Origin: Prionace glauca
Lineage: Eukaryota; Chordata; Chondrichthyes; Carcharhiniformes; Carcharhinidae
Direction of reading: 5' to 3'
DNA: 64,000 bases
NCBI GenBank assembly: GCA_037974335.1
Contig: CM075740.1
Location: 13,413,071-13,477,070, forward strand
This document shows, one piece after another, positions 32,540 to 45,621 of this stretch. Made by a program: the position numbers and the translations under genes. Within the stretch, counting starts at the first letter, position 1; each line of letters begins with the position of its first letter. The notes under the pieces are model-generated. The model was not told where the DNA came from, ran no database searches, and saw only the letters and a program-made list of their open reading frames with translations.

Positions 32540-33140
32540 AATTGCCTCATAGGAACAGTCCTTCGGCCCTCCAAGCCTGCACCGACCATGCTACTCGACT
32601 TATCTAAAACCCCCTACCCTCCAGGGACATTATCCCTCTAATCCCGTTCTATCCATGTGTTTGACAAGTCGCTTCGTAAAAGTTACTATTGTATCTGCTT
32701 CCCTTACCTCCCGGAACAATGAGTTCCAGGCACCCATCACCCTCTGTGTGAAATTTCTGCCTCGTACATCTCCTTTAAACATTGCCGGTCGAATTTTAAA
32801 CATGTGTCCTCTAGTAATTGACTCTTCCACCCTGGGAAAAGGCATCTGATGATCCGCGCTGTCCACGCCCCTCGTACTCTTCTATCAGGTCATCCCTCAA
32901 CCTCCGTCTTTCCAGTGAGAACAAACCAAGTTTCGCAAAGCTGTCCTCACAGCTCATGCGCTCCATACCAGGCAACATCCTGGGAAATTTTTTGTACCCT
33001 CTCCAAAGACTCCATGTCGTTCTGGTAGTGTGGCGACCAGAATTGAACACGATATTTCAAGTGTGGCCTAACTAAGGTTCTATAAATCCGCAACGTGACT
33101 TGCCTATTTTTAAACCCAATGCGGGTTAGTTCCATTGGCC
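32540..33140 (-). mobile_element. CR1-like LINE 3' end (antisense), unit 2
   Basis: Minus-strand C-terminal blocks in broken frames: L-V-R-P-H-L-K-Y-R-V-Q-F-W (33075), L-E-R-V-Q-K (33010), K-L-G-L-F-S-L-E-R-R-R-L-R (32920), N-F-T-Q-R-V-M-G-A-W-N-S-L (32720), then a 3' UTR with ggtgcaggcttggagggccg near 32560. Units 1 and 3 keep only the first ~115 bp, so unit 2 shows the older state. The flank 32294-32540 is unique and unrecognised. Confidence 0.75.
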
Positions 33141-33300
33141 ATGCTTAAAATAGCCTCTTTGTGTCCTGGGATGGGTAGGTTAGAGAGACTAGTGGGTAAA
33201 ATATGTAGGGATATAGGGGTGGGGCCTGGGTGGGAGTGCGGTTGGTGCAGACTGGATGGACGGAATGGCCTCCTTCTGTGCTGCAGGATTTCCGTGATGT
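33141..33300 (+). mobile_element. SINE/LINE 3' tail fragment, unit 2
   Basis: Copy of 15236-15396 with ggacggaatggcctccttct near 33258. Confidence 0.6.
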
Positions 33301-33539
33301 GATAAATGATCCTCAGGAATCTATATTGTCTTATTCAGCCAAGCAGAGAACAAATCCTTCTACTTTTTCCTGCCCACAGCAAATTCCCGACCTATACATT
33401 CCAATAAATTATTTATTCGTTCTGTCGCTGCCTCTCTTTTATGCCTTACTGTTTCAGACTCGCTCACACTTGGAAATCTTTCTCTGTGTTACCGTATCAC
33501 ACCTTTTCCTAACATTAAAGCCGCCTATTACACCTCCGC

Positions 33540-33815
33540 ATCCTCTCCTCAGCGAAAACAGCCCAACATATTCATTTCCCTGATAGGTACATAGTCCCAA
33601 TTCTAGTAAAAATCTGGCAAATATTTTCTCCACTTTCTCATATCCTACAAGATCATTTTTGAAGTATGTAGACCATAGATGAGTACAATTCTATAAAAGT
33701 CTACTAAATCCCCGAATGTTTTCTTTTGCTCTTCTGTAAGTGCACCAGTACCCTTTTTTGCACTTTTTACCAACTGTGCAACTTCTTGCTGCTTTTAACA
33801 ATTTATGTCTTGCAA
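33540..33815 (-). mobile_element. Very old CR1-like LINE relic, unit 2
   Basis: Copy of 15600-15910; no protein reading survives. Weak call. Confidence 0.35.
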
Positions 33816-34416
33816 GCCCAAATCTAACTGAAGAAATAAAACAACAATGTATCAAAGGAGTGTCCTATCGACTTTGTTATTCGTGTGAATAGGAATTATA
33901 TTAAAAAAACAGACTTGGTCCTGAACTGGTTTGAGTCACTGAAAATGCATTTGGGTGACTTGTTACTAAAGCGCCTGCTTCAGTGTAATCATTATAGGCC
34001 AATTAAAATAATCGGCGAGCTTACTAAAAAATGACCTGCAGTACCAGAACTTGCAGTGCATCTGGTTTATTAAAAAATAGGACAGTGGCAGTGTTTGCCC
34101 TGAATTTTTGGAACCAGGAGGTTAAGAACTGTCTGCCCTTTAATGTATTTTTGTAATCTGTATTCGCAGTTCTGCCCTTTCATCACAATACCAGAATGTA
34201 ACTCAGTCCATTAAAAAATATTGCAATATTACTTCAATTTAATGTCATCCATCGTCTCCTTGTTGCGCCTGGATGTCACTGACATTAAATAAAATATGCA
34301 GAATATCACAATGATATAATCTCACTATTTCATTCCTTTTAGAATGTTGCCATTGATTGTTTTTCAGGGGAAGAGAGATATTAACAGAACATTAGTCGCG
34401 ATAACGGTATAATGAT

Positions 34417-34563
34417 TTTATTACTCAGCGGTATCAATGTCATTACACTGAAGCTTTGATCCATTCAGAGTGAACACAGTTAAATTGAAATTAAGGGAAT
34501 CAGCCGATCTGCTACAAACTGTGATGAACTGTTTGAAATGTTCCACTATTTGCCGAATTTATT
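34417..34563 (-). terminator. Polyadenylation signals, gene 3
   Basis: AATAAA on the minus strand at 34558-34563 and 34417-34422, matching the pair below gene 1. Confidence 0.55.
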
Positions 34564-34616
34564 TAGAAATGAAACTTTACTGACGGCAAAATACAAAAAC
34601 GCTTTCGATGCATGAA

Positions 34617-34939
34617 TCACATACAGCTGGATCTGGAGATGCTTGTTTGAAGCGGGTTTGCTTGAGTCTCGTGTTTAACCAGACAGGAGTAAAGCTCGTG
34701 TGAGTTCCACTCTGAGGCTGACAGAGTCAGGTAACTGCTCACACTGAACGTGTTGTCCGCCTCCTGCTGGATCCGACTGGTCTCAACCCCATTCCCTCTG
34801 ACGCTGCCATCGACAGTCCATTCAATCTCCGCAGCTCCTGGGTTAAAACCGCTCACCAAACACACCAGGGTCGCCATGTTCTTCGCTGTGATTTGATCCG
34901 ATGAAGGCGGAAGGAGAGACACAGTGGGGCTCCGTGGAC
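34617..34939 (-). CDS. Immunoglobulin light-chain constant exon, gene 3
   Basis: C1-set constant domain of the third gene. The predicted protein is identical to that of gene 1, including the Q-T-S-I-S-R-S-S-C-M end; one silent change (G for A at 34731) was noticed. The acceptor is ttttccag just before 34939. C26, W40, C85 and C105 are all in place, and the stop is at 34617-34619. The near identity with gene 1, 34 kb away, compared with the class B C-terminus of the adjacent genes, is part of the evidence for an A-B-A-B history. Intact and presumably functional. Confidence 0.93.
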
Positions 34940-36439
34940 CTGGAAAATAGAGACAAGGATCGCACATCCATTAAAAATCAGCATTAATGACTGATTATTA
35001 TTCCACCTTCTTCAAATTGTTTTTTTAAGTCGGTATTATTCTACAGGAATGTATAGATTTTATACATTGGAATCTTACTGATGCCAAATGCAAAAAGGCC
35101 GTGACTCTGTTTCTAGAACATATACAACCTGAGAAGGCTTTTCTTTTTTCCCTGAAAGGACAGGAACATACAAATAAAATCTGATCTAAAGGAAATAGTG
35201 GAGTTTGCTTCTGTCACCAGTTACTTCTCTGACGCAAGTCCTACATACTGGACTGATATTTGGGTTTGTGAACATTCTTTGCCACGGCTTCACACCGTGT
35301 CCCGCCCAGACCAACAGTGACGATGTACCGTAAATCTTAACAAATATCTCCCTGTCGCAATAGAAATGTTTGGAGACATTTTTTCGGAGTGGAGTGTCAC
35401 AAACGATTTGTTGCAGCTCAGAGGAAGAGTTTCTAATAAATATTGTAAACAATTGTAATATATAACAACATAACTTAATAACACCCTCAAAAGGCCTGTA
35501 ATAAATCAAACATGTCCTCATTATCTCACACACCTTGTCGTGAAAGCAGATGGACTGTGAGATCTTTCTGTGCTTCGGTAGGGAGCCATGATTCTGACAT
35601 TGGAAGAATGATTCTACTTCACAAATACTTAATTGTGAGGATGTTCTGAGGCCGTGGTCGGCGCTAAGTCAATGCAGGTTTGCATTTTCGTTCCTTTGAC
35701 ATTAGTCGATATTCATAAAGCTGAAAGGGCGTTGTATCAGTATCTTGTCTCTTTAAGTAACCATTTACCGCTTAAGTTACCATCTATCACAGTCAATGGG
35801 GAAACGCTCAGTAAATACGTTAATATATTGTAAGGCTTCGAAGAAAGGGTTCCGATATGAATATCCATTTCAAACTAAAAGTATCAGTAAAAGTTTACAA
35901 TTCGCCCTGACATTGAGGTATTGTGTCGCTACAACAGCAATATGGGTTTTGTCGCTGTCGGTAAAAAATCGATTGTCTTTGGAGCTAGAAATTCGTCTTA
36001 TATTTTTGTTGGAATGGAATTTGCATGTTGAAACTGAGTCGGCAGACAAATGCTGAAAGCCCTTATTTCAAAACTGGTATCTTCTTCCTGCGCCCCCGAG
36101 AGTTTCGTTGGATCATCTCAAATGTTTGCACCGATGAGCGAGTGTGAAGACCGAGTTCTATTTAGCGGACTTAAGTGAATTATTTTTACAGCGGCATTTT
36201 CACCAGATCTGATTTCTTAAAGTAACAACTCAAATATTCAAAATCATTTTTTCCCTTTTTGCCTCATGCTGGTCCATTTCACCGTAATATCACCCAGTAA
36301 GCAAATGACTTGAAGAAGCAAGTAATAAAAAAGGGAAAGTAAGATTGAGAAGGGAAGAGACCCTGACCACAGCTTTCCAATCGGGCCCGGAGCAGGTTTG
36401 ACTCTCGGAGGCAGGAAGAGAGATGAAATTGTCAAAGGG

Positions 36440-37465
36440 CGAAAGGTGGGTGGCATAATTATAGACCAGTGAAACTAACCTCACTGAAGGGAGAACCAAT
36501 GGAATAAACGCGGCATAATCAAATATAGCGATCACGGCTTTGCTGCCGGGAAATCTCACCCCAAAGCGTTAATTGGTATTTTTGAGCAGGCAGCATGAAG
36601 CGGTGAATTACGGCAATATTTTTGGTATAGTCTGCATGGATTTTAGCAAGGCTCTTGTTAACTTCACACATAGAATGAACAGATTGAATCCGAAATTGGC
36701 TCAGAGGCAGGGAACAAAGGGTCCGTATATCAATGAGTGCCTGTATGATTGTTGTTCGATGACACAAATTTGGCAGTGTGGTTGCGAACAAGAAAGCTGG
36801 ATAATGCAGGAAGACAATGGACTGGTTAGATTAGTGCACCGGCGACAAATGCAATTAAATGCCGAAAAGTGTGAGGAACTGCACTTCAGGAAGACCAACA
36901 AGACAAGCGAGTACACTGTACAGATGGGAAAATGCCGAGAAATGTAGAGAAAATTAGTGAACAGAAAACGCAGGTCCACAGATTCTGAAGGCGGCTGAGC
37001 AACTGGATATGGTAGCAAACAAGGCATAGGAGGCATTTACATTTATAAGCTGAGGTAGAGATTGTTAGAGCTTTGAAGTTATGCTGAAACTGCTGGAAAA
37101 ATGCATAGGAAAAATGTAATTGTACGAGAACGAGTACAGGAAGATCTAGAGGGATGTCGGCTGGAATGAAATATTTAGTTATAAGTAAGTATTAAATAGT
37201 CCCTTTTCTTCGGAGTAGACGAGGTTGGAAGTAAATCCATTTGAAGGCATTATATTCTGAGGTGTCGGGGCAGAATAGATCGGAAAACAGTATTGCCAAT
37301 GGTTGAGGGGTCGATAAGAACAGGACTTGGATTTGTCGGTAGAAGTAGAAGATTTAGCGGAGATTGGAAGGGAATAGTTTCACCCAGAGGGTTTAGGGGA
37401 TGTGGAACCTACAGCCGGAGAGGCTGTTATTGGCAAATTAATGGTCACTTAAACGAACATAGAAT
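36440..37465 (+). mobile_element. Decayed CR1-like LINE fragment in J-C intron, unit 3
   Basis: Full-length copy of 2425-3445 with the same readable RT blocks (M-D-F-S-K-A-L near 36636, L-N-A-E-K-C-E-E-L-H-F near 36855). Confidence 0.65.
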
Positions 37466-37609
37466 GTGTAATTTAAAGGCTAATGAATAAATGTTAGATT
37501 GTTCCTTGTGAACCAGTGCAGACACGATTGGCCCAAGGAAACTGCAACAATTTTGCAAAGATATACCATTCTATGATTCTGCGAATATATTATATTGCTT
37601 TTCTCCCTC

Positions 37610-37905
37610 ATTGACGCACAGGAGGGACAGTGTGGATATCTATAAGGTACACTGCCGGAACTCCAATAACAGCTTCCAAACCAGCCATGTCTTCGACTGG
37701 ACCAACACACGGGCACCAGAAGCACGGCTACAACACCAGATGGTAAATCCCCAACAAGCCACACAGCATACCAAAGTAGAACTGTACCGCCTTTCCTTCA
37801 CTGTCGCCTGGCCAAAATCTCTTAACTCCCTTCCTAACAGCTCTGCGGGGTACCTATGACACATGGACGACATCGGTTTGAAAATGCAGCTCACCATCAC
37901 TGTAT
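37610..37905 (+). mobile_element. L2/jockey-like LINE 3' fragment, unit 3
   Basis: Copy of 3595-3880 with L-N-S-L-P near 37825. Confidence 0.6.
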
Positions 37906-39044
37906 CCGTGGATGTTGGGCGGGGGAGATGGGGGCGGGGAAATGAATGTTACCTTTCTGATCACATCCCATGAATCAATATTGGCAGTAATCTCCATCTT
38001 TTGTTCTATTACTACGAACTGACACTCACAGAATCAACAACAATCTGAACGAGTCCACAACAATACTCAAAAACCTGACCACCTTATTCCGTGACATTCC
38101 AAAACAACAGATTGGATGGGAAGAAAATGAACCGTAATTTCCGAAGAAAGCAAATATTCCGCACATCATTGATGTTTTTTACTATGTGATCCAGTAACAA
38201 TCAGGGTCGATTATTACTGGCGGAATTCCGGCAACAATATGGTTATTTTGCACACCCCGGATTAATGCAAAATGTTAGGCTGAGAGTCTTGTACTGAACG
38301 GTTTTCAGTGAGTTTAGGGACCAGGGGGAGGGAGTCGCACCCAGTCACCACACGATCATTCCGCAGGCATAATGCAATCTTGCTTTAAATGGAATGAAGC
38401 AGCCTGATGTGAACGCTTTGAATGCAATTCTGACCCGTTAAACCAGACTACAGGGGCAGCGTATGAAAGAACCTGAACCACTGGGTCCCTTCATACAATC
38501 ATGGAATTATAGACCACAGTAAATGGCCGAGTGTAGCTTGTACAAACTTCCCCATTTAGCACATTTGCATGCCTGTTTTGTCACTTTTGAAATGTTTATT
38601 GTCTTGCTAATTATAGTTCCGCTCGCAGTGTTCATACAGCTCGGGCACTCCACTCCTAACACTGGCTAAGCGAAGGGAAACATTCCATCTTTCCAGCAAT
38701 CGCATTCTCAATCATCTCCTCGCACTGCCGGCTGGATCAGATGGTTCAAAATTCTGCACAGTCCCAGCAGGTCAGACCGGAAGCTTCCAGTGAAATGAGT
38801 TTCACTCGTAACTGAAATGTCCCTTTACCCTATCACATAACAGCACACACTCCAGAAAATCGCCTGAGTTCTGAGCCCTGCTATCACTGAAATATCATTT
38901 CCTGCTGAATCAAAGATAACAATATTTTAGCAGCAATCATTTTGATTTGCACGAATTCAGTCCACCTATCCGACCGTTTCCAAGTGCATTTTGTTATTTA
39001 GAAATCGTCACAAATGTTAGAGGAGAGTTAAGTGATTTACTTAC

Positions 39045-39392
39045 TGCCCAGATTCAACTTTGTTCCACTCCCGAAAATGAATCTATATGGACTGCTGAGC
39101 AAAGCACCACAGTAATAATCTGCAGCGTCCTCCGATTGCACGTTGGTGATGGTTAAATGCATCTTCTTTCTTGATGAGTCCACAGACCCGGCGAATCGAC
39201 TCGGAATACCCGAAGCCATACCAGAGTACTCGGACCAAACAAGCACAGGGGCGCTGTCGGGTTTCTGCCAGTACCAGCTCGGGTAGTTGCTGCCAATGGT
39301 GCCTCCGGACATGGTGCAAGTGATGGTGACGGTCTTTCCCGGTGAGGACGAAATGGATCCTGGTTGGGTCAGGACAGGATCCGCAATTGTAC
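39045..39392 (-). CDS. Germline-joined V-J light-chain exon, gene 3
   Basis: Variable domain of the third gene, 115 whole codons flanked by the acceptor at 39393 and donor gtaagt at 39039-39044. C25, W39, D88 and C94 are present. Its CDR1 is distinct (T-I-G-S-N-Y-P-S), CDR2 is S-E-Y-S-G followed by M for L, FR3 starts I-P-S-R-F and has S-R-K-K. CDR3 is G-A-L-L-S-S-P-Y-R-F-I and J is F-G-S-G-T-K-L-N-L-G. Changes against the other copies fall mostly in or beside the CDRs. V-J is fused without recombination signals. The frame is intact. Confidence 0.93.
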
Positions 39393-39532
39393 CTGGTGAA
39401 ATGCAAAGTATTGTCAGTCACACACTGTGAAATGTTGAATATAGCTCACAATTCAGGTTCGTTAAAACACGAGCGCAAAAGCAGATAATGTGAATAAAAT
39501 GAGTGTTACATCAGGCCGACGCCCGTACTTAC

Positions 39533-39581
39533 TGTGGAAACAGAGTATCAGTGCGGCGAGAACTCCAATCGATTGGGTCAT
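39533..39581 (-). CDS. Light-chain leader exon, gene 3
   Basis: Signal peptide identical in protein to gene 1 (M-T-Q-S-I-G-V-L-A-A-L-I-L-C-F-H). The second codon is ACC, as in gene 4, where genes 1 and 2 have ACA. The donor gtaagt is at 39527-39532 and the intron to the V-J exon is 140 nt. Confidence 0.9.
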
Positions 39582-39657
39582 GGTGAAGGTTTGGGGAGAG
39601 GAAGAAGGAAAATAAATCCTGACACGAACGCGCTTCTGAGTCCATTCCAACCTCTCC

Positions 39658-39723
39658 TTAAAAAGACTCAAACACCGCAAGGCGAATGAATATTAATAAC
39701 GTATGCAAATTTCCTGTCACGTG
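39658..39723 (-). promoter_or_regulatory. Octamer/TATA light-chain promoter, gene 3
   Basis: E-box CACGTG 39718-39723, octamer 39703-39710 and TATA-like element 39658-39664, in the shared spacing. Confidence 0.82.
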
Positions 39724-40093
39724 TTATTAGGCCGAAGATCTCCATTTGGGTATTGTCTGATATTTGCAGAATGAACATGTCAGCCATTTTGGAAAAGAAG
39801 AAATATAAATCTCCCAAGGCACAGAATAGCATGTAAAATGCCTCAATACCCAACCCCCACCCTCCCCAAAAAAAAAACAAACGGTGCAGTGAAACATAAA
39901 ACAGATTAAATGGATCGTGGCTTGATGTTCGGAAGCCTGCAGATTACAACAAATAAATGTTGCGGGCAGTAAGCTGTTTAATAGGCGTAACGTCTTGGCG
40001 AATAAATGTAAGACGAAAAGTGTGAGTGGCGATTTCATGTGCACACAGAGAGGCGTAAGGCCGCATTTCTTGGTGGCTTTTCGCGATTGATGA

Positions 40094-40270
40094 ATAGAAA
40101 GATAGATAGGCAGACAGACAGACAGACAGATAGATAGATTGACAGATAAACAAATAGATAGATAGATCGACAGATAGATAGATAGATGAATGGATGGATA
40201 GATAGACAGGCAGATAGATAGACAGACAGAGGGATAGAGATAACTAGTCAGATAGATACATAGACAGATG
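40094..40270. repeat. GATA/GACA microsatellite, unit 3
   Basis: Orthologous to 6071-6240, upstream of promoter 3. After it the sequence up to 40680 is unremarkable; 253 bp present in other units is missing at 40680. Confidence 0.93.
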
Positions 40271-40839
40271 GCTATGCGAAGTGAGTGAATGAAAGACAAG
40301 TCCCGAAGAACATTTCATTACCTACCGAGAATGTGATTAAATGCCAAGACTGCCCACTCAGCTTTATTCAAGTGTTGGAAACCCACGGCATCCACAGTGA
40401 GTTAAGTCTTGGCAAGTTGAAATGCCCGAGGAAGCAGAGCTTTCGCATGACCTTCATTGTTTGATTTGAGGGGCATATTTGCTGTCATAGGAAACAATGA
40501 GTTTGAGAATGTCAATGCATTTGCCGACATCGGACTGAGCTGAAAATAGCCGTTTTTTAAAATCAGATTTCTGATGACAGGTGACCCTCCCCCCCAACAC
40601 CACCCTCTCCTCCCGCCGCACGACAGTATTGCAGAAGCCATCGTACAATGTTCTATTGCTCCCTCATTTGAAAAATTAAAGGTTCTGTAAAGGAGCGATA
40701 GAACTGGAATTTCTGTCTTGGTCTTACTCCAGTTTTCGACATATGTTCTACCTTTTTGTCAGGGATTGTTAAATCATTTTCCGCTTGCCCTTGATCCAGT
40801 TGTCTCCTGATCATTAAGAGTCGGAACATATTTACCCAC

Positions 40840-41215
40840 CACCAGCCCTCTTCTGTTCCTGTTGCTGTTCACAGGTTATTTCAAATGTTTGCCTTCTGGT
40901 GATCAAACTTCCCGACATTTGAAGCAGCTCCTACTTTCTTTATCCAACATCTTTAAGAACATCTTTATCAAATCTACTGTGCGGCTGCATGGAGAACAAC
41001 TCCACGTTTCTAGTCCTTACATCTAACTGAGGACTTTTATCGCTGGAAACATGCTAATACACCTTTCTGCACACTCTCCAAAGCTCTGAAATACTTAGGA
41101 AGAATATTGTCAAGAACTGGACGAATACTCCAGCTGGGGTCTAACAAAGATAAAAGGGTTAACATATTTGCTTGCATTTGGACTCGGTTGTTGGAATTTT
41201 ACTGAATCCCGTGTG
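40840..41215 (-). mobile_element. Decayed CR1-like LINE fragment, unit 3
   Basis: Copy of 7060-7440. Base variants here follow unit 4 in its first part. Confidence 0.5.
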
Positions 41216-41704
41216 GACAGAATGAAGGGTGGGGAAGGAATATTAAAATTTTACCATTAGTGGGAAAATTTCCAAACGGCGGTCAGGGAGAGGGATCAGG
41301 AACAGATAGTTAAAGTGGTTAGGCTGAAAGTTATCGCAGGGTATTCACTGAAAGGATATGTCTCAGGTCCACGTCATGCAGTGCAGGCAGTACCCAGGGA
41401 GTGAGAGGTTTAAGGCCTTGCCTGTGGCTGGAATGTACAGAGTTGACATCTGCATTGTGGAGAGAGGGAGACGGGCAGACAGTAGTTCGGTTTAATGCAA
41501 GAAGACAGCAGGAGCAAGAGAAGTGCCACCCTCATGGCGTGTGAGTCGAATCGGAAAATGATTGGCATCGGGCCAGGAATGCAGGTTAAAGGTGACTGAA
41601 GACGGTAGGCAACTGAAATAACAGACAGAAAGCGGGCCGACTTCATGGAGATGTTAAAGTCCCAACATCTCCAATGTTTGCGTCCGACTGGAAGCAAAAG
41701 AGTA

Positions 41705-43430
41705 AAAGTTTGCGATTAGTGGCAGAGCTAAAGATTGGGAAGAATGTAAAAACCGACAAAGATTGACAAATAAAGTAATGACAAAGGAGAACTAAGAGTA
41801 TGAGAGAATGTTAGCTGGATATATTAAAAGAATGTAAAAATGTCTACATGCTTTTAAAAAGGAAAATGCTCACTAAAATAAGTGTGGTTACTCTGGAAAA
41901 GGAACGTGGAAAATTCATTATACGAAATGAGGAAATGGCAGAAGAATTGATATATTTTCTCTGCCTTGCTGTAGAATACGGAAATAATGTCCCAGAAATA
42001 CTTGCAGGTGAAGAGGGAGAAGGGAGTGAGGAACATAAAGGAATTACAACCACCAGGTCAATGCTACTGAGAAAGCCGTCAGAACTAAAGGCTGTCAAGT
42101 CATTCGGCCATGATAGAGCTGGGTAAGATACCCTTCGGGAGAGTGGATCCAGACGCGAAGGGCCGATTGGCCTCCTTCTGCATTGTAGTGATTTTATAAA
42201 TCTATGAGGTCGGGAAATAGCAGATCGATCTCTTCTATTCAAGAAAAGAAAGAAACTGAGAACATGTAACTACAAGCCAATTAGCCTAACATGTGTTAAA
42301 AGTTAAATGCTCAAACCTAATATGAGAAGGTTATCGCGTGGCACTTGCAATTATGTAGAGCCAACATGGTTTTGTACAAATCAAGACATACTGTACTAAT
42401 TTCATATAGTTACTGGAACAGCTTATTAGTGACGTGAATAAAAGGGAACCTGTAGACTCGGATTTCCAAAACTGATTTAGTAAGAAACAGTTTCAAAGAT
42501 ACATTGTGAAATGCCAAATACTCATCAGGAATCGAGGACTGGTTGCCTTACAGAAACAGAGAAGTGGGGTAACTGAGCCATTTTTTATGGAGGGGGGGCG
42601 GTGGGGGAGAAGGGGAAAACTGTAGCTGGCGGTGTATCACAGGATTACATCTGGGGCCTCAACTATTATCAATTTATACAAAAGGCATGGATGATGGGAC
42701 GGATTGATTGCAACTTTTTCTCACGACTATAATACAGGAGAAGAAGTAAATTGTGAAGTTAGCATAGATGGTATACAAAAGGATTACGATAGGCTACGTG
42801 AGTGGTAAAAAGAAACAGCTGGAGTATATTGTGGTGAAAAAGAATTGGTCCACTTTGGCAGGAAGAATGGAAAGGAGCAAATTATTCACACGGAGATGAG
42901 AGTGCAAAGATCTGCTGCACTGGGGGATATGGGTGCCCCGGAACGTGATTCACAAAACTTGAGCATGAAGCTGTAAGTGATTAGGAAATCAAATGCAGTG
43001 TTGTCACCTATTGCAAATGGGATGGAATATCAATGTAGGGAAGATTCGCTCCAAATTTGTCGTGCTTTGCTGCGAGCACATCTAAAGTATTTTCCTGTTG
43101 ACCCGGGTACCTCAGAATGGATACAATAGCACCAGCAACATTCGGCGAAACGGGCCCCTATCAGGTGAAAGGGGTATCATATAGGGAACGGTTGGAGAGT
43201 TCGGTCTTGTACCCATTAGAGTTTCGAAGAATTCGAGGCGATCCTACTGAAACATCTACTATCCTGAGGGGAGTTGAGATGGTGAATGCTGAAGAAGTGC
43301 CTCCCCTCCAAGGAGACTAGAAGGACGGGGCGCGAACTAAAATAAGAAGTTTTCCAATTGAGATGCAGATAAAGAGAAGTTCATTTTCCGTGGGAGACAT
43401 TAGCCTGTGGAGCTCTCTTTACCAGGAATA
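41705..43430 (+). mobile_element. Old CR1-like LINE reverse-transcriptase region, unit 3
   Basis: Copy of 7930-9690, with the nested tail at about 42115-42209. Shares the class A form around 42440-42520. Confidence 0.69.
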
Positions 43431-43574
43431 TCCCATCGTGAATGGTAATGGATAATTAAACAACTCACTGGAGGAAAAGACATCACAAATGTGCCCATGC
43501 TCAATGATCAGTGAAAAAGATAAAGCTAAAGCCTTCGCAGCAATCTTCTGTCACATGTTGCGAAGTGAAAGATC

Positions 43575-45070
43575 CATCATGGTCTTCTAAAGAAATGGTC
43601 AACATCGCGGATTTCAAGCTTCAGCCAATTCAATTCTCTCCACGTGATACGAGAAATGTCCGAACGCGTTGGAAATTGCAAAGGTTTTGGGCCCTAGCAA
43701 TATTCTGTCCACTGCCCTGAAGACTTGTGCTCCAGACCATGCGGCCCCGTCAGTCAAGTTGTTTCAGTACATCTACAACATTGGCATCTACCCGTCATTG
43801 CAGAACATTGCCCAGTTATGTCCTCTATGCAAAAAGAAGGACATCTCCAACCTTATTCATCAGCCATCAGGCCACTCCAGATCATCAGCACGTTGATGGA
43901 AGAGGTCATTAACAGCGCAATCAAACTGCAGGAACTTAGCAGGAACCTACTCACTGACACATAGTTTGGATTCCGCTAGTCACTCGGCGCCTGACTTCAT
44001 TACAGCCTTGGGTCAAACATGGACAAGAGTAATTGAACGTCAGATGTGAAGTGACTGCCTTTGACGTCAAGGCAGAACGGGTGGAATTAAGGAGCTCGAG
44101 GAATAATGGAGGCAATTGGAATCAGAGGGAACAAGCTACGCTGGCTGAAGTCATACCTGCACAGAGGAAGAGTCTTGCTGTGGTTGGAGTTCCATCCACT
44201 AATTTGCATACTTCTCAAGATGGTATCCTTGGAGTTTCTCAAAATGGTATCCTCGGCCCAACTATCTTCAGCTGCTCGATCAGTAACGTTCACATGCTGT
44301 GCAAGACCATTCCCGCATCCTCAGAGACTTAAGCCGTCGATGTCCAAATGCAGTTCGTCCGGGGCAATATCCATGCTTGGGTTGGCAAGTGGCAAGTATC
44401 CTTCGGGACAAAGGAGTGCCAGGAAATGACCATCTCCAACAACTAATCATTGTCTCTTGACATTCAACGGTAATGCCGCCACTGTCGACTTCCTAAGGCC
44501 GACCATTGACCAGAAACTGAACTGGTCTTGATATTTAAATATGGTGGCTACAAGAGCAGGTCAGAGGGCATGAATCCTGTGGCAAGTGTCTCACTTCCTT
44601 ACTCCCAAGCCTGTGCACCATCTACACGAGGCACAAGTCAGGAGTGTGATGGAATATTTGCACTAGCCAGGAGAGTGCAACTTCTATAACTTTCAAGAAG
44701 CTCACACCATCCAGGAGAAAACTTGACTGGCACCTCTTCCACAAACTGCTTCCGTCACGATGAACAGTGGCAGCAGTGGGTACCATCTGCACGATGCACT
44801 GCAAAAACCCATCCAATATCCATGGGCAACACCTTACAAAATCTCACCTCTACCGTCGAGAAGTACAAGGGAAGCAGGTAGATAGGAACACCACCACCTT
44901 AGCGCTCTCCTCCAAGTCATTCGCAATCTGACCTGGGGATATATCGCTTACTTAGACCACAGGGACTGCGCTGATTCAACAAAGCAGTTCACCACCATCA
45001 TCTCGAGGGGAATTAGCGGTGAGGAATAAATGCTAGTCTAGCCAGCGATTCCCACATCCCATAAAAAATG
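43575..45070 (+). mobile_element. Old L2/jockey-like LINE with 3' end, unit 3
   Basis: Copy of 9800-11275, keeping the tgaacagtggcagcagtggg stretch near 44761. A CR1-like 3' fragment follows to about 45180. Confidence 0.64.
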
Positions 45071-45621
45071 CAGAATTCGATAGATTTCTGATTGAAATGG
45101 GGTCCAAAGAGCATAGGGGTGGACCGAATGTGCAGTCGACCCCACGATCTCATCAGCCACGACCTTCGGCCTGATCTTCGTTTCAGTTCATGTGATGATA
45201 TGAAATGTGTTCGCGCCTTTTTGTCTATTTTTATCCTATCAAATTTCTGAATCTTCAGGTCATTAATGTGGCGCTGGCAGCATTATCTTTGGTGAATGGC
45301 GCAGGAAAGGAAGTGATAGGAACACATTTAGTGGCACTGGGTTCTTACTGCTTCTAATCATTCGGATTTTCTGATATTATGGATATTCACCATTAAAAAG
45401 GGAAACTCATGAAACATCCAAATTAATTGACAATACCTAATGAGAGTATTCTGTAAACGATTTTCATCTGGGAATCCCTATTTTCTAAGTGTCCACGTAT
45501 TTTGCCAGGAATTGACATTTTGAGATATTTCTCGCCCCATATACACTTCATGTAATTACACGGTCCTTGGTCTATCAACTGCAATATTGCCATCTGCCGG
45601 TTCAGCCGCAAAACACGCACA

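Larger units (their letters stand above)
16122..34025 (-). repeat. Tandem light-chain unit 2 (class B)
   Basis: Second tandem copy, the longest at about 17.9 kb. The extra length lies at 31107-33019, which contains a young CR1-like LINE end and sequence that units 1 and 3 have lost. It shares with unit 4 a 213-bp segment in the J-C intron (17306-17518) and the -T-T-V-S- C-terminus. Private changes are a ~430-bp loss near 19119 and a 67-bp LINE tail at 28962-29028. Confidence 0.9.
34940..39044 (-). other. J-C intron of gene 3
   Basis: Intron of 4.1 kb with the class A layout: no 213-bp segment, LINE relics at 36440-37465 and 37610-37905, and octamers (plus-strand ATTTGCAT) at 36019-36026 and 38573-38580. 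The stretches 35000-36430 and 37920-39030 hold no recognisable gene or repeat. Confidence 0.8.
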
